Source: Opisthorchis felineus | Taxonomy: Eukaryota; Platyhelminthes; Trematoda; Opisthorchiida; Opisthorchiidae | Assembly: GCA_004794785.1 (NCBI GenBank) | Contig: SJOL01009422.1 | Span: forward strand, 651,162-715,161 | DNA: 64,000 nucleotides | Direction of reading: 5' to 3' | Shown: piece by piece, positions 11,965 through 25,253 of the stretch | How the letters are laid out: each line of letters starts with the position of its first letter | Position numbering within the stretch: position 1 is the first letter of the stretch | Notes under the pieces: model-generated | What the model saw: the letters and a program-made list of their open reading frames with translations, nothing else | The model's database searches: none | Told to the model about the DNA's origin: nothing | Made by a program: the position numbers and the translations under genes

Positions 11965-13740
11965 CGGTTGAGTTGATAATTTACCCCTACCAGTATGGGA
12001 TTAAGCAAGATTTGTCGTGTCTATTACCTCGTGGCGTAAACAGCTTTCTAAAGGACAGCTCCAGTTGACTCACTTGGTCCTTTTGCAGTCACAACCAACG
12101 AACGCGAAGTGGCTATTAACACTTGGACTTAATGATTTTCAATTTTCTGACATGTGCATTTTGCACCGCGCTTTCTATTAACGTCAAACCAAACAACTCC
12201 TTGCTGAATCCACTAGGTTGCTTCCATATAGGATCTCTCAACATAAGTACTCTGACGAAAAACAATCATGACTAACTGCAAAATCTACTCAACAAGCTCT
12301 TGGATATAAACCCTGTTCTAAGTTCACCGAGCAACAAGATGGAGTCCCAGAGAAATTGAGTGCGCTATCATAAGTCGTTGTCGTAGCTACCGAGAACAGT
12401 CTTTAGCATTCGTGAGGTATGCATGTTTGTTGTGCAGCCGGTGCGCTGGTTCTAAAATGAGCAGATGGAAATTGGTGTTATTTGAACCACACGGCCAACA
12501 AAGCACACGTTCACCCAGGTTGAGGTACACAAGAGAGAGAGACGCATCCGTTCTTTCAGTATTCCTAGAGCGCCTCGTATGAGACTCAGGTTGTAATTAG
12601 TGGTGCATTCGGCCACTTGACGCTTTGCAGCGCACCCAAGTCCTGTTGTATCACCAATTCCAGGGTTCTGTCAAAATTTGTGCATCTAAATGCTTCGGAA
12701 TCCAGACGATAACTTCGGAGGCGGAACAGCGTAGACAAACTGCACCTTTCTTGTCACTGGTACGCGGGGGATGGCTTGTAGTCCACCGGTTTAAAGCTGC
12801 ATGTGCGTCTGCTTGTGAGGATCCGCAGTCGTAAGGATGGCTTTCCTGAGCTTTAGGTCTCCGGCACGCACCTAGTATGGTGATGACTGAGAGGCGGGTG
12901 CGCCGTTGACGAAGGCAGGAAACGAAAAGTCAAGATTCTTGTGATGTCCCACCTACTTTTAGAGCAGTGTCAGCGAGCGTCCAATTTATCCAAACGCCAG
13001 AATTCCCGTTTTACAGATACGAGCATCGACACCATTGGGTATGCTGAAATTTGTAATAGGGTTTTGTGTTGCACGCGGTCCTAGGCCTTGGAGACGTCGG
13101 GCTGGTTGACAACAGTCTCAAGTCCTTCCTCGAGTCCACGCGTCTTTTGCTTAAAAATACAAAATTCACAAATTTCCGGTAAGAATTACCTGCACGCTTT
13201 GCAGAGTAAGGCAAAGAGGGAAGTGGGGCTTAAATTTCAGGCCCGAATCTTCCATCGTCTTTGCCATTGGGGCCAATTATCCCAGTTTTTCACTGCTTAG
13301 TCACTTGAAAGCTATAGAATAAGGGACATATGAATCCAGGAGACAGTTTCAGAGCCACGGATGGCTTTTCTTCTAATGCCATCATTCCATCAGCGAGAAT
13401 ACAGCCAGCGAAATAGGGTAACCTGAAGTGAATGCCCTATGGCTTTCAAATAAATATTTGATATCAGCACATCTGACACATTGAATCGCTACCTCTATGC
13501 CCTTGTTTTTTAATAGTGAATTCGTCCTCCAAGCTATGTCCAGCTTTGCTGAGAAGCTGCCTTACACTACACAGTCGTTTCATCCACATTGGGAATCATC
13601 AGCAGTGCGCATTTCAAGGAAATCCAAGGAGTTTCAAACCCGCGATCTTCCCCCTGGTAGTTTGAACAACTGAACCTTCGGTCAAGAGCAGCTGATTAGT
13701 AGTGTAGACAACCCGCACTTGGGCAGGATATGTGGTCACT
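11965..13740. other. No gene recognised
   Basis: I see only short ORFs (12,625-12,834 +, 13,088-13,300 +) and, near 13,626-13,700 on the minus strand, a possible tRNA-like segment with B-box-like GGTTTGAAACTCC and A-box-like GGTTCAGTTG. Confidence 0.45.
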
Positions 13741-14772
13741 CATTCTTTAATCGCGCAATCCTTAAACTCAGGAAAGAAACAATAATGAATTGGTTCAAAA
13801 TAATCCAGACACGACGTGGACCATGAAACCCAAATATCTGCACAATCTGTTGGGTTTTTGCACGATCAGATACTGAAGCTTTGCTGGACAACAGCTGAAA
13901 GGGACTCCAATGGTATCTCAAATATCAGGATTTGTTGCTGAAGCGGTAATGCAGAAACTGGAGCACATGCTAATATCCATCATCAATCTAATGCCATATA
14001 TTCCCTACGCAGATGACACAGTTATCGTCATGAGACCATTCTGAGTACACAATGTACATGAATTGCTTCATGTTACTTTTGAAGGCACCAAGTTTATAAT
14101 CGAACTGGAAGTGAACAACCGACAACCGTTTTTGGACATCTTGGTGGACAGGAAGGTGAATGGGCCTCTGTAACTCTGTGTATACTGGCAAGAAAAACAT
14201 GGATCAACTACAGAGCTCCAAAAGCAAACACTTGGTAAAGCAAAAAAGAGCTGTATTCAAAACAGTCTGAAGAGAGCGGAGAAATATTGCAGGATCACAG
14301 AGCTAAGGAAGAAGGAAGAAAATCATGATATCCCGGAATAGTGGACATCTGAGGAATCTTACCATCATGGGCGTGGAGTAGAAGATATCTCAACAAAAGC
14401 AGTAACAAGAACAAACGACTAGACGGAAAGTTGTATCTCGCGTTGGTAAGATATCTAAACTCAGCCAGATTATTAGGTCGGAAGTAATCCTTGTGGCGAC
14501 CGACCGGGAGCTACTTTACAAAAAATGGTCTCAATACCGAATGGCGACATTGATAAAACCAGGCGGGAAATGCAGTATACCAGATTGGCTGCTGCAACTC
14601 CAACAAGTTCCAGGTTGGTCACACTGAGAGGGAACTACCCACCCGAATAAAAGAACACAACACGGTCATCAGAAGACATGGCGCTCTGTTCTCGAGATCT
14701 ACACATGAACACCACCTGGTCAACAACAAATGTGCGCATCCAAGCTGCCAATATATAAATTCACCAAAGTGA
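13740..14772 (+). mobile_element. Penelope-like element alpha, copy 1: decayed RT and GIY-YIG endonuclease
   Basis: Several frames together read as a PLE polyprotein. Conserved RT pieces in order are GFCTIRY, GTPMVSQISGFVAEAV (about 13,898-13,945; the family motif is GxPMGSPISGF), the catalytic YADDTVIVM (about 14,005-14,032) and FLDILVDRK (about 14,130-14,157), then a basic thumb region. From 14,566 to 14,772 one open frame encodes a GIY-YIG domain: AVYQIGC for the GIY half, VGHTERELPTRIKEH for the YIG half and its Arg helix. PLE proteins prime reverse transcription with this nuclease. Nonsense codons and frame changes throughout show it is dead. It lies 0.3 kb upstream of the aspartic-protease pseudogene, same strand, and recurs inverted at 33.6-32.8 kb. 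Confidence 0.8.
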
Positions 14773-15059
14773 AGTCATCCCAAAAGATAGTTCGAGTGTA
14801 GTCTCTTTGTTTGTTTCTGTCTATCGTTCGGAGCTTACAATGTGTGACCCAGTGAGAATAGTTTTTCTGCATCTTCACAGCAAATGTCGGCGAATCAAAA
14901 CAGTTTATCCAGTGACTGTGTTCCACGAACTTTGACCAATTTTCCTGAGTTATTCCACGTCCCCACTCTACATTGTTAGGTATATCGATATTCTAATTAA
15001 CTTGCCCAGAAAGAAATACAGTGCCACAGCCCCAAACAAATCTAAATCTAATCCGATTA

Positions 15060-16354
15060 GAATGATAAAAAACTGATTGGTAAAATTCTCCAAGTCGTTC
15101 TCAGGGCACTGCTGATAACAAGGTATGTGGACATTTCGAAGGATGCAACCACTCACCCGTGCAACCGAGAGTGCTTAACCTCAAACGGAGCCAACTCGAG
15201 GCTCCGTTAATCCCTCACGCTTCCCCTTCAAAGACATATAGAGGTTGGTTAGATATTTTTCATCGTAATTTACGGAAAATGGAGATTATATGTTGTGGAG
15301 GTACAGGTAGGTACACGGTCACATTCGCTGTTCATGACTTTTGACACGGGGAGAGATTGCACTTGAATAGCGCTTGGAGGAAGCATCAGACTTTGGGGGC
15401 CAGCCCGACAACTTAATGCAAACAAAAAACGTAGTAAAAATGGTGGGGGTATCGGTTTGCTGCTGAGACTATCAGATGAGATTTGGTCCAAGATATCATG
15501 GAAGTGAGTTAAACGAGACTTGGTTGTCAAAACGGAAAACATAGGCGATCAACCGATTGATAAGATCACACTTCTAAATGTTAAATCAACGACAATTGAG
15601 ATCAGGCCTGAAGAGGAATTTGACGGCTCACTTGGACTGATTAATCCATGACTGGTTAGGGTGTACGGGCCATCGCTCCTGACCAGACTTGAAGGTGAGT
15701 CCTCTGAAGCAGTAATCAGTTTTGAATTATGCCAGTGCTTTTCATACTGTGTCTGTTATCGTTGGATTCATCCGAACTCTCACCTACTAAGTGTTCACCG
15801 TTGATCAACCGGGGGCCAAATCCTAATGCATTACGACGCAGAATACTTAAACATTCTTCAGAGTAACTTGTGCGCTTTCGGTAATTTTCTTTACATGACT
15901 TGCGTCTTTGGTGAGCAGCCGGTCCAATAATAGGTAGCCGCACATTATAAAGCACTCACGTTGTAATATTCGTTTCTGGGTGTTGTAAAAGACGCATCTG
16001 TATTGAACTGACAAGACAAGTTCAGCAGCTATGCGGTCGGCATGACTGCATTACTTGCATCCTGGATCCTTGTTTCTGATTGACACCATACATTAATGCT
16101 TAGAAAGTCCAGCAAGCAAGCAAAGGCCGCCTGTTTTCGTGCTTGCTTCAGTATGTTAGCAGAAGCTATATCGACCGGCTTTGGGGGTTTAGAAACCGAC
16201 TACGAGGTGTTTAAGGTTGCTACTAAATTGAGAGGCCCAGAATCTGCCACTGAGCGTGATGTATGGGGAGAAGAGTGGTTGTTTCTCGTGATGGGACCTG
16301 TTTCGAGAGTATTCGAATTGGACTGTAGCATGGTCGAAGCGGGAATCCGGTGAA
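15060..16354 (+). pseudogene. Aspartic protease (pepsin family A1) pseudogene, copy 1
   Basis: Three blocks match the better-preserved copy at 31,268-30,578 and the pepsin fold. Block 1 (about 15,143-15,240) corresponds to the prosegment exon and carries a stop. Block 2 starts at 15,289 (YVVEVQVGT) and reads FMTFDTGRD: the catalytic DTG survives but the usual Ser is Arg, and a nonsense codon follows. Around 15,630 the frame FDGSLGLINP matches the FDGILGL motif, then VISFEL. The introns have lost their signals: donor GTTGGT instead of GTAAGT and acceptor TGG instead of TAG. Block 3 (16,096-16,354) reads AISTGFGGLETDYEVFK and FELDCSMVEA, which I infer to be the second active-site lobe with catalytic Asp replaced by Ser. 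Block 3 is the least certain. Confidence 0.65.
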
Positions 16355-16369
16355 TTTTTATGAGGAAGG

Positions 16370-18877
16370 CGTCGCCAATAAAATGTTCTCGCTTACCCGC
16401 CCTGTGATGTATGCGGTAATTAAGGTGACCTAGACAGGAAAATGATTAGCGTTCAATGCCTTTGGCTCAAAAACGTAGCCGAAGTGCAACGGAAGGGGTG
16501 CCACTACAGTACGGGAAGTTTCAAGCAACATATATGTTTGCCACACCTATTCCGATCCCCAAACTGGAAGACCACAAGACTATTAGTCAGACTTCTAATC
16601 ACTCATCGCCGTCGCAGCGATGAAATCACTAATGCGATCCTCGTAGGCCAATAAGTAGTGGTGACTTTGATTGCTTAGCAATTCTTCGTCTGCGGTGTAG
16701 TGTTGTTTAGCTCTAGTTTGACCAATTTGGACCTAAACACCACTGACCCCTTTTCAGCGGGAAGGTCACCTATAAGTAGTTCGCACCTATAAAACTCAAA
16801 ACGATCAACACGACTCTGCCTACCTTAGTATTATGAATGAGACACTCAGCTGTCAATTAGTTGAATGTTATTGAAGGATTCTTTTCCACGACGGGACATA
16901 CCGTCATGATTTTTTGAAGACTCTTTGGCAGTCCACGATCGGTTTTGCCTTTCTTGGTTTGGCCGAGTGTCCACGATCTCCGAGTATTTCGCTGATAATC
17001 TTCCAGTTTACACAAAAAGTAAAGTGCGTCTGCGGAGTTCCAGTTCAAAGATGAAACTCATAGTCTGAACTTTCTTTGGACAACTCGGTTTTCTTAGGAG
17101 ACGGAGAATGTCAAACCAAAACAAAACGCCGTATTGTTTGAATTACTAATCCAGCCTACAGTGTGATGGACGGTAAAATCTGATACACTGTTCAAAGTAA
17201 CTGCGGGTGTCACTTGACTGATGGCACCGGTAGATAACTGCATTTTCTGATTCAGGCAGATGCTGCCGTAGACTCACTCTCATACTCTAAGTTTCCGTAC
17301 GTACAGCGGGTGACAATGATCCGACGTCGTCAGGTAAAATCCTACGGGTATGGTTGTTGGCCTGAACGTCCTATACTCAGATGTCTCATGGGGTACGATA
17401 TGGTACGCACTGTGAATCCCTGGTAGTATTGTTTGACAGTGACCAACAGAGATTGTTCCATCCAAAACAGACTGCAAAACGGGCACCAGGTAGATCAGCG
17501 ATTGATGCGGCCAACGAACAGCCGGAAGCGGACGAAAGTTCGGTCAACCGGCGAGTCAAGTTATGAGGGAATCACCGACGGGACAGGACACATTTAGTCA
17601 ATCTTATCACCACACGTAGTTAAACCCTATCATATTAATTTATCAGTCAAAATTGCAGTAGAGAACATTCAGGTATTCATCTGTGAAATGTTGCATTCGA
17701 TTCTGAAGTAGACAGCATTTACGAAGCTCAGAAATGCATTCATTGATTAGCGCTCATCACCAGTGTGATAACAGAGACACACGGAGTTGGAATAACGTCT
17801 CGATGCGACGTTCGTTCAGGTATCATAGGTCATATTACCCCCAAAAACCGGAATACTTCAAACGAAAATAATTGGTAATGAGCAACAAAACATTCATAGC
17901 TTGTGGACTCAGGCACAACAGAAATATTTTAACAGACAGCCTCCGAAAAGGCTACTGAGTTTTGTGCTTTATTAAACACTGTCAGGAAGTTCCGAAGCAC
18001 CGTCAAACCCAAGCACCAACGCAAATCAGGATCGTCCACGTAGTAACGAATACCAAACAAACAACGCTGCTTCCTTTTATGCATCTCCTGAAAGACGTGA
18101 GAATGTGTGGATCAGTTTTTTTTTCAATAGGCGGTTAATCCAAGTTATCCACTAGGTTTCTCCTATTTCAATTAGAGACAACTTACATAGATGACGAGAT
18201 TCGCCGTTGGGATCCTAAATTCTTTGTTTTGAAGAGTAATAACCAGATCCGGATAAGTGTGTAAATGCTGACAGTCGACGTGAACTCTTCCATACTCGGC
18301 GGATGGCCTTGAGAGTTGAAGGAATATTTTTCGTACTGCTTCTCTTGGACCGAATGTCAGACCACTCCCCGTATCGATGTCTGCTGGAAGCCGTTCACTA
18401 ATAATCTGGGACCCATACTGGATCCTTGATGGATTCGAATAGAATGGGACAATTTACAGGAATGGGATCTACAGAGCGAGACAGTGTATGGATAATAAAA
18501 CTGCACCCCGGTAATGGTGCGCACAGGTTAATTGTATATCGGGGCACATGTTACCTATGTTGGGAATACACCCAAGAAATCAGCAAACATTTGCACAGTA
18601 GATTTCAGAAAACGACAAGGAACGGTTGAAGAGGCTCCGAATTCCCCGTAGACCCCCAAAAATGCTGCTCGTGAGACTCGGAGACATCTTGCTAGCTCTA
18701 ACGAGGAAATATAAACACGGTCTAGCAAGGTAAAATAAACTCCTTCAGTGCAACTAAGACACCCCCATGTTGATGATTTTGTTATCGAAGCCTATTTGTT
18801 TTGATGTTTTGAGAGCTTGACAACTGATTTTCAAGTGACGAAAGTGACATCAAGAAGCAGTTGGGACCATTTCATAT
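16370..18877. other. No gene recognised
   Basis: AT-rich sequence with scattered ORFs of 60-70 codons (16,442-16,654 +, 16,857-17,048 -, 17,280-17,566 on both strands, 18,426-18,629 +). None shows a domain, and I find no repeat partner in the window. Confidence 0.5.
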
Positions 18878-18953
18878 ACATCTTTGGTTCTCAGCCGGTG
18901 GATCATTTGTCCGATAAACGGGAGGTCGGCAGTTCGTATCCGCTTCCAGGAGT
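18878..18953 (+). repeat. tRNA-Ile-like sequence (GAT anticodon position), degenerate
   Basis: A D-arm-like TCTCAGCCGGTGGATC is followed by an anticodon arm TTTGT-CCGATAA-ACGGG that closes with three G:T wobbles; the anticodon position reads GAT (18,913-18,915). The T arm has four of five pairs around TTCGTAT, where A58 has become T. The acceptor stem pairs poorly. It is best called a tRNA-derived relic or SINE head, not a functional tRNA gene. Confidence 0.45.
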
Positions 18954-18954
18954 G

Positions 18955-20955
18955 CCATTCGATCATGCGTCATGTACGTGGACTTTCCATTAAAACGCAG
19001 TGTGACAGAGCATCTTGTTGGAGACATCAATGACGTCTCTCCCGTCACTATTGTTGAGCAGTCAGGTCAGCGCTGTTTTGTAACCCGACAACTCAGCTGG
19101 AACATTCTGTGCGCCCTACTTCGTAAGCAGAGTTAAAGCTGACCTGAGTGGACCTGTCCAACATCGCAGAGATAGGTTTCTTCCTGTATAGAAGTGGTGA
19201 GTTGATTGGTTGGATAAGACTTTTTAAAGGGTATGTTGAGCAATATCGTTTCACCACATTGGAGTTTGGTGCCAGTTGAAGCATGAAATAAAAACAAAGT
19301 GATTCATCTCAGTAAGAAAGTGATCAACACATGCAATCCGAGGTGCCAAATTTGTTGACTTCTGTATTATGTGATTTCGTACTCTTTAAAAGACCCGGTG
19401 TTTAACTCCCTATTGCCCCTAAAGGTTCTCCAGAGTATGAAGTTTGTAGAAGTCCCACGTTCGTCTACGTTGGACAGGGAGACGGGCGCATTGCGCAACA
19501 AAGCGAAATAAAATAGTCTGAGCGACACCTCATGATCGAGAATGAACGGCAAAACCTTGATAAAAAGTGGGCTTATCATGCACGTTGCGATTGGTTTGAC
19601 TGATTAGTTGACCAACAAGGTGTCTCAGTAAAAACCTCTCGCCGTCGGGAACAATTTGCTTACGCCTTTCAAATTCTGCGGTTTAAGAGGTTCCACTGCA
19701 CCTGAGTGGGGCTCAATAAGAAATCCTGCAATCGCGCCTGCGATGCCAGTTAGTTCGCGCTGAGCACTGAGCAGTAGCAAACTCATCTGAAATTGAAATT
19801 TTTGTTTATAGAGAGTACGGTCCCCGATCCATTCTGTTGACTAGCATCCGCAATTACACACTAGGAGGTAAGCGTCAATGACCATTCGGGTGAGCACATC
19901 CGTAGGTCAGCAGGCCAAACTTCCTTATGGGTAAGGTACTTCGAAAAGTGAATTTTTCGTGACAGGACTGTGAAGCACATTTTTTCTCAGACGGTCAGTT
20001 TTTTTATTAGCCATTGGACTGTTGGTCATAGGCAGCCATACTCTAGGTGAAGCGACGGCGCACCATTCCTAAATTTTTAGTCGTTTTAAACCGTTTTCTG
20101 TTGCAATAATGATCCACTTAGTGGATCCATCTGCGTTTGTAAGAGGCAGATGAATAGACAAACCAGAAACTTTGTGAGGAGTCTACTCACGCGCTTCTCT
20201 ATAAATGGCTCACTTTTAAACACCGTAGACCGGTTTTATCGAACAGTGGAACGCACCAAGTCACTTGTTTTCGAAGTGATTTTTTGACCATTTTCGGAGT
20301 ATGAAACGGGGAAACTGAGAGAATTAAGAATTTGGGAGAAAAGGTCTCCGAAAGTTACACCGATTCTTGGCAACTTTCTTCATTAAAGCAGACATTTGCA
20401 AGAACGTCATAATCCTAAAGACTGTCATCTCTTGGTCGCGAACAAGTACAATGTTATGAATGCCGATCTACAGACGTCCAGACCACGCTGTGGCACACCA
20501 GCCGGAAAAGGCGGACAGGTGCCACTGTTGAGCAGAGTCAATTTATCCGGGCCCGGTGACCTGAGGAATGGAAATTAATAGGATGGCTTGCTGAGGTTAG
20601 TACAGCACGGAAGAAAAAATCCACTCGTTTATAAGAGCAAGAATCCCACAGAGGTGTGGACTCACCAAAATGATTGCACCAGGCCAAGAGGACGATTGTT
20701 CGAACGAGTGTCATATGGGTATGTATTCTACAAGATCCTGAAACCATCAGCACCTGTAATGCTATTTCGCTGAGAATTTATTACAGGCTGCTAGTGAAAT
20801 TAGGAACGCATCTCGCTTTAATATGTTCATTAGGAAACACGAGCTAAGCGGTTACACGCCATCAGATGCATAGTCAAACTTCTCATCTGCAAGTAGTTTT
20901 TGAAAAGTGAACATTCTAAAGAGTCCTCTGGAAGTTTCCTGGACGTCCATTGGAT
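18955..20955. other. No gene recognised
   Basis: Short ORFs only (19,093-19,284 -, 19,367-19,579 -, 20,396-20,578 +). No repeat partner was seen. Confidence 0.5.
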
Positions 20956-21030
20956 ATTAAACAATGGTAGACAAAAGTAAACAATAGTATCAAACAATAG
21001 CAAATAAAAGTAAACAATGGCAGTAATAAA
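20956..21030 (+). repeat. Degenerate short tandem repeat around AAACAATRG
   Basis: The word AAACAATGG or AAACAATAG recurs four times, spaced by TAGACAAAAGT, TATC and CAAATAAAAGT variants, immediately before the RTE fragment. It may be a local tandem expansion. Confidence 0.45.
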
Positions 21031-21200
21031 GTATACGGAGAGCTCTCCAAAAGCATTCGTACACAAATGCTGTGTCCGTCAGGGTTGCCCACTTTGTCCA
21101 TTCTTATTTAATTTCGTGATCGATGAAATAATGAGACGAACGCTGGAAGATCTTAAAAACCATGATGTTTAACTAGCCTCTGACGAGAACTGCAAAGCGG
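21024..21200 (+). mobile_element. RTE/SR2-type LINE fragment (reverse transcriptase)
   Basis: One frame reads CVRQGCPLCPFLFNFVIDE and continues to a stop after EDLKNHDV; this is the RTE-clade RT block ahead of the YADD box. Just upstream, 24 bases (GTATACGGAGAGCTCTCCAAAAGC) are identical to the complement of 59,828-59,851, where the second RTE fragment lies. Homology ends around DENC before the catalytic box, so it is a short, inactive fragment. Its 5' side is replaced by the AAACAATRG repeat. Confidence 0.75.
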
Positions 21201-24200
21201 TCCCGAAATTTTGGTAGTAACCATCACCTTTAATCAGATGCGCAGGCGAAGCTTGGACACCATACCATAGACTACTCACATGCTTCATCAGCAGTACACA
21301 CCGTTACACAAGTAGGATTCTCCGATCACCGAATACAAATTACGAAACATTCAAAAGCAGTTCCAAAGATGAGTCGTCACTGTTTAAATTGCACAGCATA
21401 CAATGTGAACCGGACCAGAGTGCTGAAAACCGGAACCTCCTTACATTGATAACCAGTTTCAAAATGCTGCCCAATCTACTGCAGGATTAACGACGTGTCT
21501 GAGATCTTACTGACCTAGCGGAGAAAACTGAGTAATGGTATAGAACTCCCACGGGATGGTATTCCTCCATTCTGCAAAACAGACTATCATTAGTGGCATA
21601 TCGTAAGCCTCTACACAGGGACCAGTTAAACAGTCAATGAATTTTAAAAAAGGCTACTGATGTAATGAAAACGAAAACAAAGAGTATAGTAAAATTCTCC
21701 TCATTACTCTAATGAAAGGATAAAAAGGATCGAAATGGCTGTAACACCTGGACAACTTCAACATATCGCTTGTCTTAAAACTTCCTCAGCCGATAAGAAT
21801 TTCATGTCTGCAACCAGCTAGGTGTAAGTCGGGCACCCGCAGCCCGGGAACCAAAGCGCGGGTTTTGCGCGAGCTAAAATTATTGAAATCCTCGGGTCCT
21901 AAGGAATTTTTTGCCTCCTTGAAAGGTCTCAGTCCTCTAAAGACATTACCATGGTATGCACGCTAAATACCAGGACGTACAACATCAGCGGCAGGTGGGC
22001 TCATTTCAGGAAAGTGAGAATCATCAGAACTTAACCGACTGACAGTCAAGTAGCCGACGGGAGGATTTCTGTTGATTCGAAAGTCAGTGGTATCCCTGAG
22101 CCCTATCCCATACATGCACAACTCAGGCCACCATTAGCTACTTACTTTCATGCAGAAAATTCCAATACCCAATCTTGTTAAAAGGTTTCCCTGAAACATG
22201 TCAAAATATTGATGGTTTATGAGTGAGCCATCATCAGGTGCTGCCTATCAACGGTGACACCATGTTCATTAGTCTTTTGGGGAGAGGATTATCTAGTCCT
22301 ACGGCCACATTAGGGCTCACATCTTCCCCAGATATCTCATTTCCTTTATTTGGGGACTCCACTGAATATGTTTGCGAGCTCGGAGTGACAATTTGTGATT
22401 AAATTAGTAGAATCTCCTTTAGGTAACAACAACCACTCATCATTCAGATCAAAATTGAGTCGGAAATGTCTCAACATTTCTCCTAAATCCCATCACGGAT
22501 GATAGTTTGCTTTTCACGCATTTTCCACATTTCAACTAATAACAAACTGAAGCCTGAGACAAAAGTATGCCTCAATCTAGGCTCCAGAGTTTGTACGGCT
22601 ATTCCAAATCCTGTGTACTTATTCAGTTTGCTCGCACATAGCTAGAAAGAATAAAATCATTTATCGGTGGATTTCCGAGCATTCGTTGTTTACCAATAAC
22701 AAGAGTGAATGATGAAGATTTCCTATTTTAGCACGTTACTTTCACGACTTTACAGAATGTAACGACGCTGTTAAAATTAGTCATGTTTATTTTTACGATG
22801 TGGTCGGACAGTGAAAATTACCCCGCACAAGGAAATTCTCCTACATTGGGGTGTAAGAATATGGATGTCGGTTGGTCGGTTACCTGTATCTTTTGCCACG
22901 TCGCAAAACTCTTTTCACGTTCTGCTGCATATCAAACATAAGGATCCGGTTAACTTTCCAGGCCATGACCTTATAATCGCCGGGTCCTCCACGAGGACTG
23001 ACCCATTCTATTCAAACCCACTCAAAATTACTCCATTCACTGTTGACCGGTCCACTCATCCAGGTTTGTTGACGAAGCGTATGGGTATCAAGTAAGCTAA
23101 CTCGTGTTCTTGATGACGTGTCTTCTGCAGCATTGCATTCACCGGGGTCGATTGCCTTTATTCCAAATGCACTAGTCCACCGCGCTCCTCTCCTCTTATT
23201 GGGTCAAGCAGAAGTTGCCGCAACTTCTCAGCTCACCATATCATCCTCGTGGGTTACTTCTAGCGCGTTCAAAATGAAGCTACTGCATTGACTGAAACCA
23301 AGTAGCGTTTCTTATTAGCGAGACTATCATTAAGTAATTATGAGGGTTGCTTAATTTATGGAGAACATTGTAAAAGAAAGAATTAATTTGAGTCTCCCGA
23401 AAACCAGCGTGATTCTTAATACGTGGTTATATGTATACACACACACCAGGCAGAGTGTGATAGAAATCCTAGGGCAAAGTATACCTGAAACCTTCTTTCA
23501 CCAAAATTTAGCTGATAGTCGGCATTATGACAATTTTTATCAACCCTATAGGTAGTGGTATGTCGCTCCAAATGACAGGTTATGAAACCGTTATGCACAA
23601 ATTTAAGTTGAACACTATGAGTCTACAGGAAACCAATCCACTTTGCGAGTGTCCAAATGTAGCTATCATGTAATTTATGTGTTTCGTTGAACGGGTAATT
23701 TTTTTTTACAAGGAACAAACAGAGAAACACGGGCCCAGTTCCGGACCTGCACCAAATGACCGCATCCACATCAAAACTCGTACAATACTACGGACTTCTT
23801 ATATCTCTGAAGTAAACGAAAATGGCCTATCATTGGTGTTATGTTGGTCTAGTTGAATAAGGGAAGTTGCATCTGAAATTTTCGTTTTACTGGCAAAATT
23901 TCTGGTGAAGTGATCGTCATAGTGAAACTATTCACTGCAAGTGGTCACAAAATAATCTTCACTTTACTCTACATGGTTTGCAAGAATACCAGGAAATATT
24001 GGATATACAACCACTCACTTCATGAAATAAATTTTCCATTGACATCCCATAAAGAGTGGGACGTAGATGAACTCTTTATTGTTGTACTTTTCTGGAACTG
24101 CTCCAAATGTGACTTCGCCTTTTTCGAATTTGTCTGATGCCGCGGATACCGGCGAACTATACGATAGATAGAATATGAATTTCAATGAGACTAGTCTAGC

Positions 24201-24300
24201 AGAAACGGTACATTCTCAATATAAATAGTGTGAGAAAATTGTCCACCGCCGTTTTTTTTGGTTCATTAGGCAGACGTAGTCACCGGAAAATTGAAACAAT
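21200..24300. other. No gene recognised
   Basis: I looked for continuation of the RTE element past 21,200 and did not recognise one. ORFs at 22,811-23,095 (+), 23,358-23,555 (+) and 23,910-24,137 (+) have no known domain. Confidence 0.5.
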
Positions 24301-24570
24301 GAAATCCTGACCTGAACAGCCGATTCCCAAGTATAGACGCAAGACTGCTCATAATGTTGCTTAAAGCTTTGACAGCTTAAGAACGGTAAACCGGTCTTGG
24401 GGCTCGTCAGGTAGGTGCAGTCCCCTAGTCCCCTCACCGTCAACCCTATTCTCTATTTGAACATAAACTACGAAATTGGCGGAATTCCGAAGTTGTTGTT
24501 CAAGTCAGGGGTAGATCGTCGCACATTTCCAAGACTACAACTACCTGGTGAGCCTGATTCATGCCAAAAG
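24300..24570 (+). repeat. Dispersed repeat with partners at 32.1-32.28 kb and 34.31-34.36 kb
   Basis: CTTGGGGCTCGTCAGGTAG (24,396-24,414) and the following GTCCCCTAG/CCGTCAACC words recur near 32,217-32,262. A further stretch (24,525-24,565, around CTACCTGGTGAGCC) resembles 34,320-34,360 (CTACCTGATGAGCC). Different parts of one unnamed repeat family may be represented. Confidence 0.4.
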
Positions 24571-24905
24571 AGGTACTGGGCTGTCTATGAATTCTAAGCA
24601 TTCGCTTCACACTGCTTAGATGAAAAGCAAGAAGAAATTTGTCGAATCTTATCGAAACCTGGATGTGACGAGTGCCTGCGCATCGTAGGGTATATTAATA
24701 TACCGTTGATTACGGGGGCCCCAACGAGTGTCCTGTCACAGATATTAAATTACGCTTATAAACTCAAAAAATACTTCAACTACGGAGCAAGTGCTAACAT
24801 CGAATGCTAGAATCCGCAGACTCATAATACACTTTTAGTTGCGAAAGCTGTCTTACAGTAAACAGGATTTTTTCAATGCTGATTTACTAAGTAGAGGAAT
24901 TCTAG

Positions 24906-25253
24906 TTGGCTAGGCCGGCGCCAAACATGTCAGTATTAGTTCAGTTTGCAAACCGGGGGTGGAATTTCCATAACAAAATTAATCAAAATTTAATCATAAT
25001 CAATTTAATTGGAGGAGGCGCCCAACCAATGAACCAGAGCACCAAATCGACCGGCGGACACAGGGACACTAACCGTTACAATGGAGAAAATGGGGTGGCG
25101 CAACCAGCCAATCAAGCTCGAGAAGGTCAGACCGCAACGCAATGCCAATCAAGGCCAGAGAACAAACTACTGAAAATAGAATGCGTTGGGATAGCCAATC
25201 AACACGAAGGAACGCAGACCACAACGCAACAAACATTAGAAACGGACCAATAG
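24906..25253 (+). other. Open frame of 115 codons, Gln/Asn-rich, probably not a protein gene
   Basis: The predicted peptide is dominated by Q, N, T and G and contains no domain. The DNA instead looks like an upstream promoter region: repeated AACGCAA and GCCAATCAA words produce the low-complexity composition, and the region leads directly into the TATA box and hammerhead motif at 25,320-25,403. I regard the open frame as a by-product of those repeats. Confidence 0.5.

Noticed and set aside
18878..18953. Functional tRNA-Ile gene
   Set aside because: Anticodon stem needs three G:T pairs, the acceptor stem fails and T-loop A58 is lost.
24906..25253. 115-codon Gln/Asn-rich ORF as a protein gene
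   Set aside because: Composition follows from repeated CCAAT and AACGCAA words in promoter-like DNA; no domain, no splice or homologue evidence.
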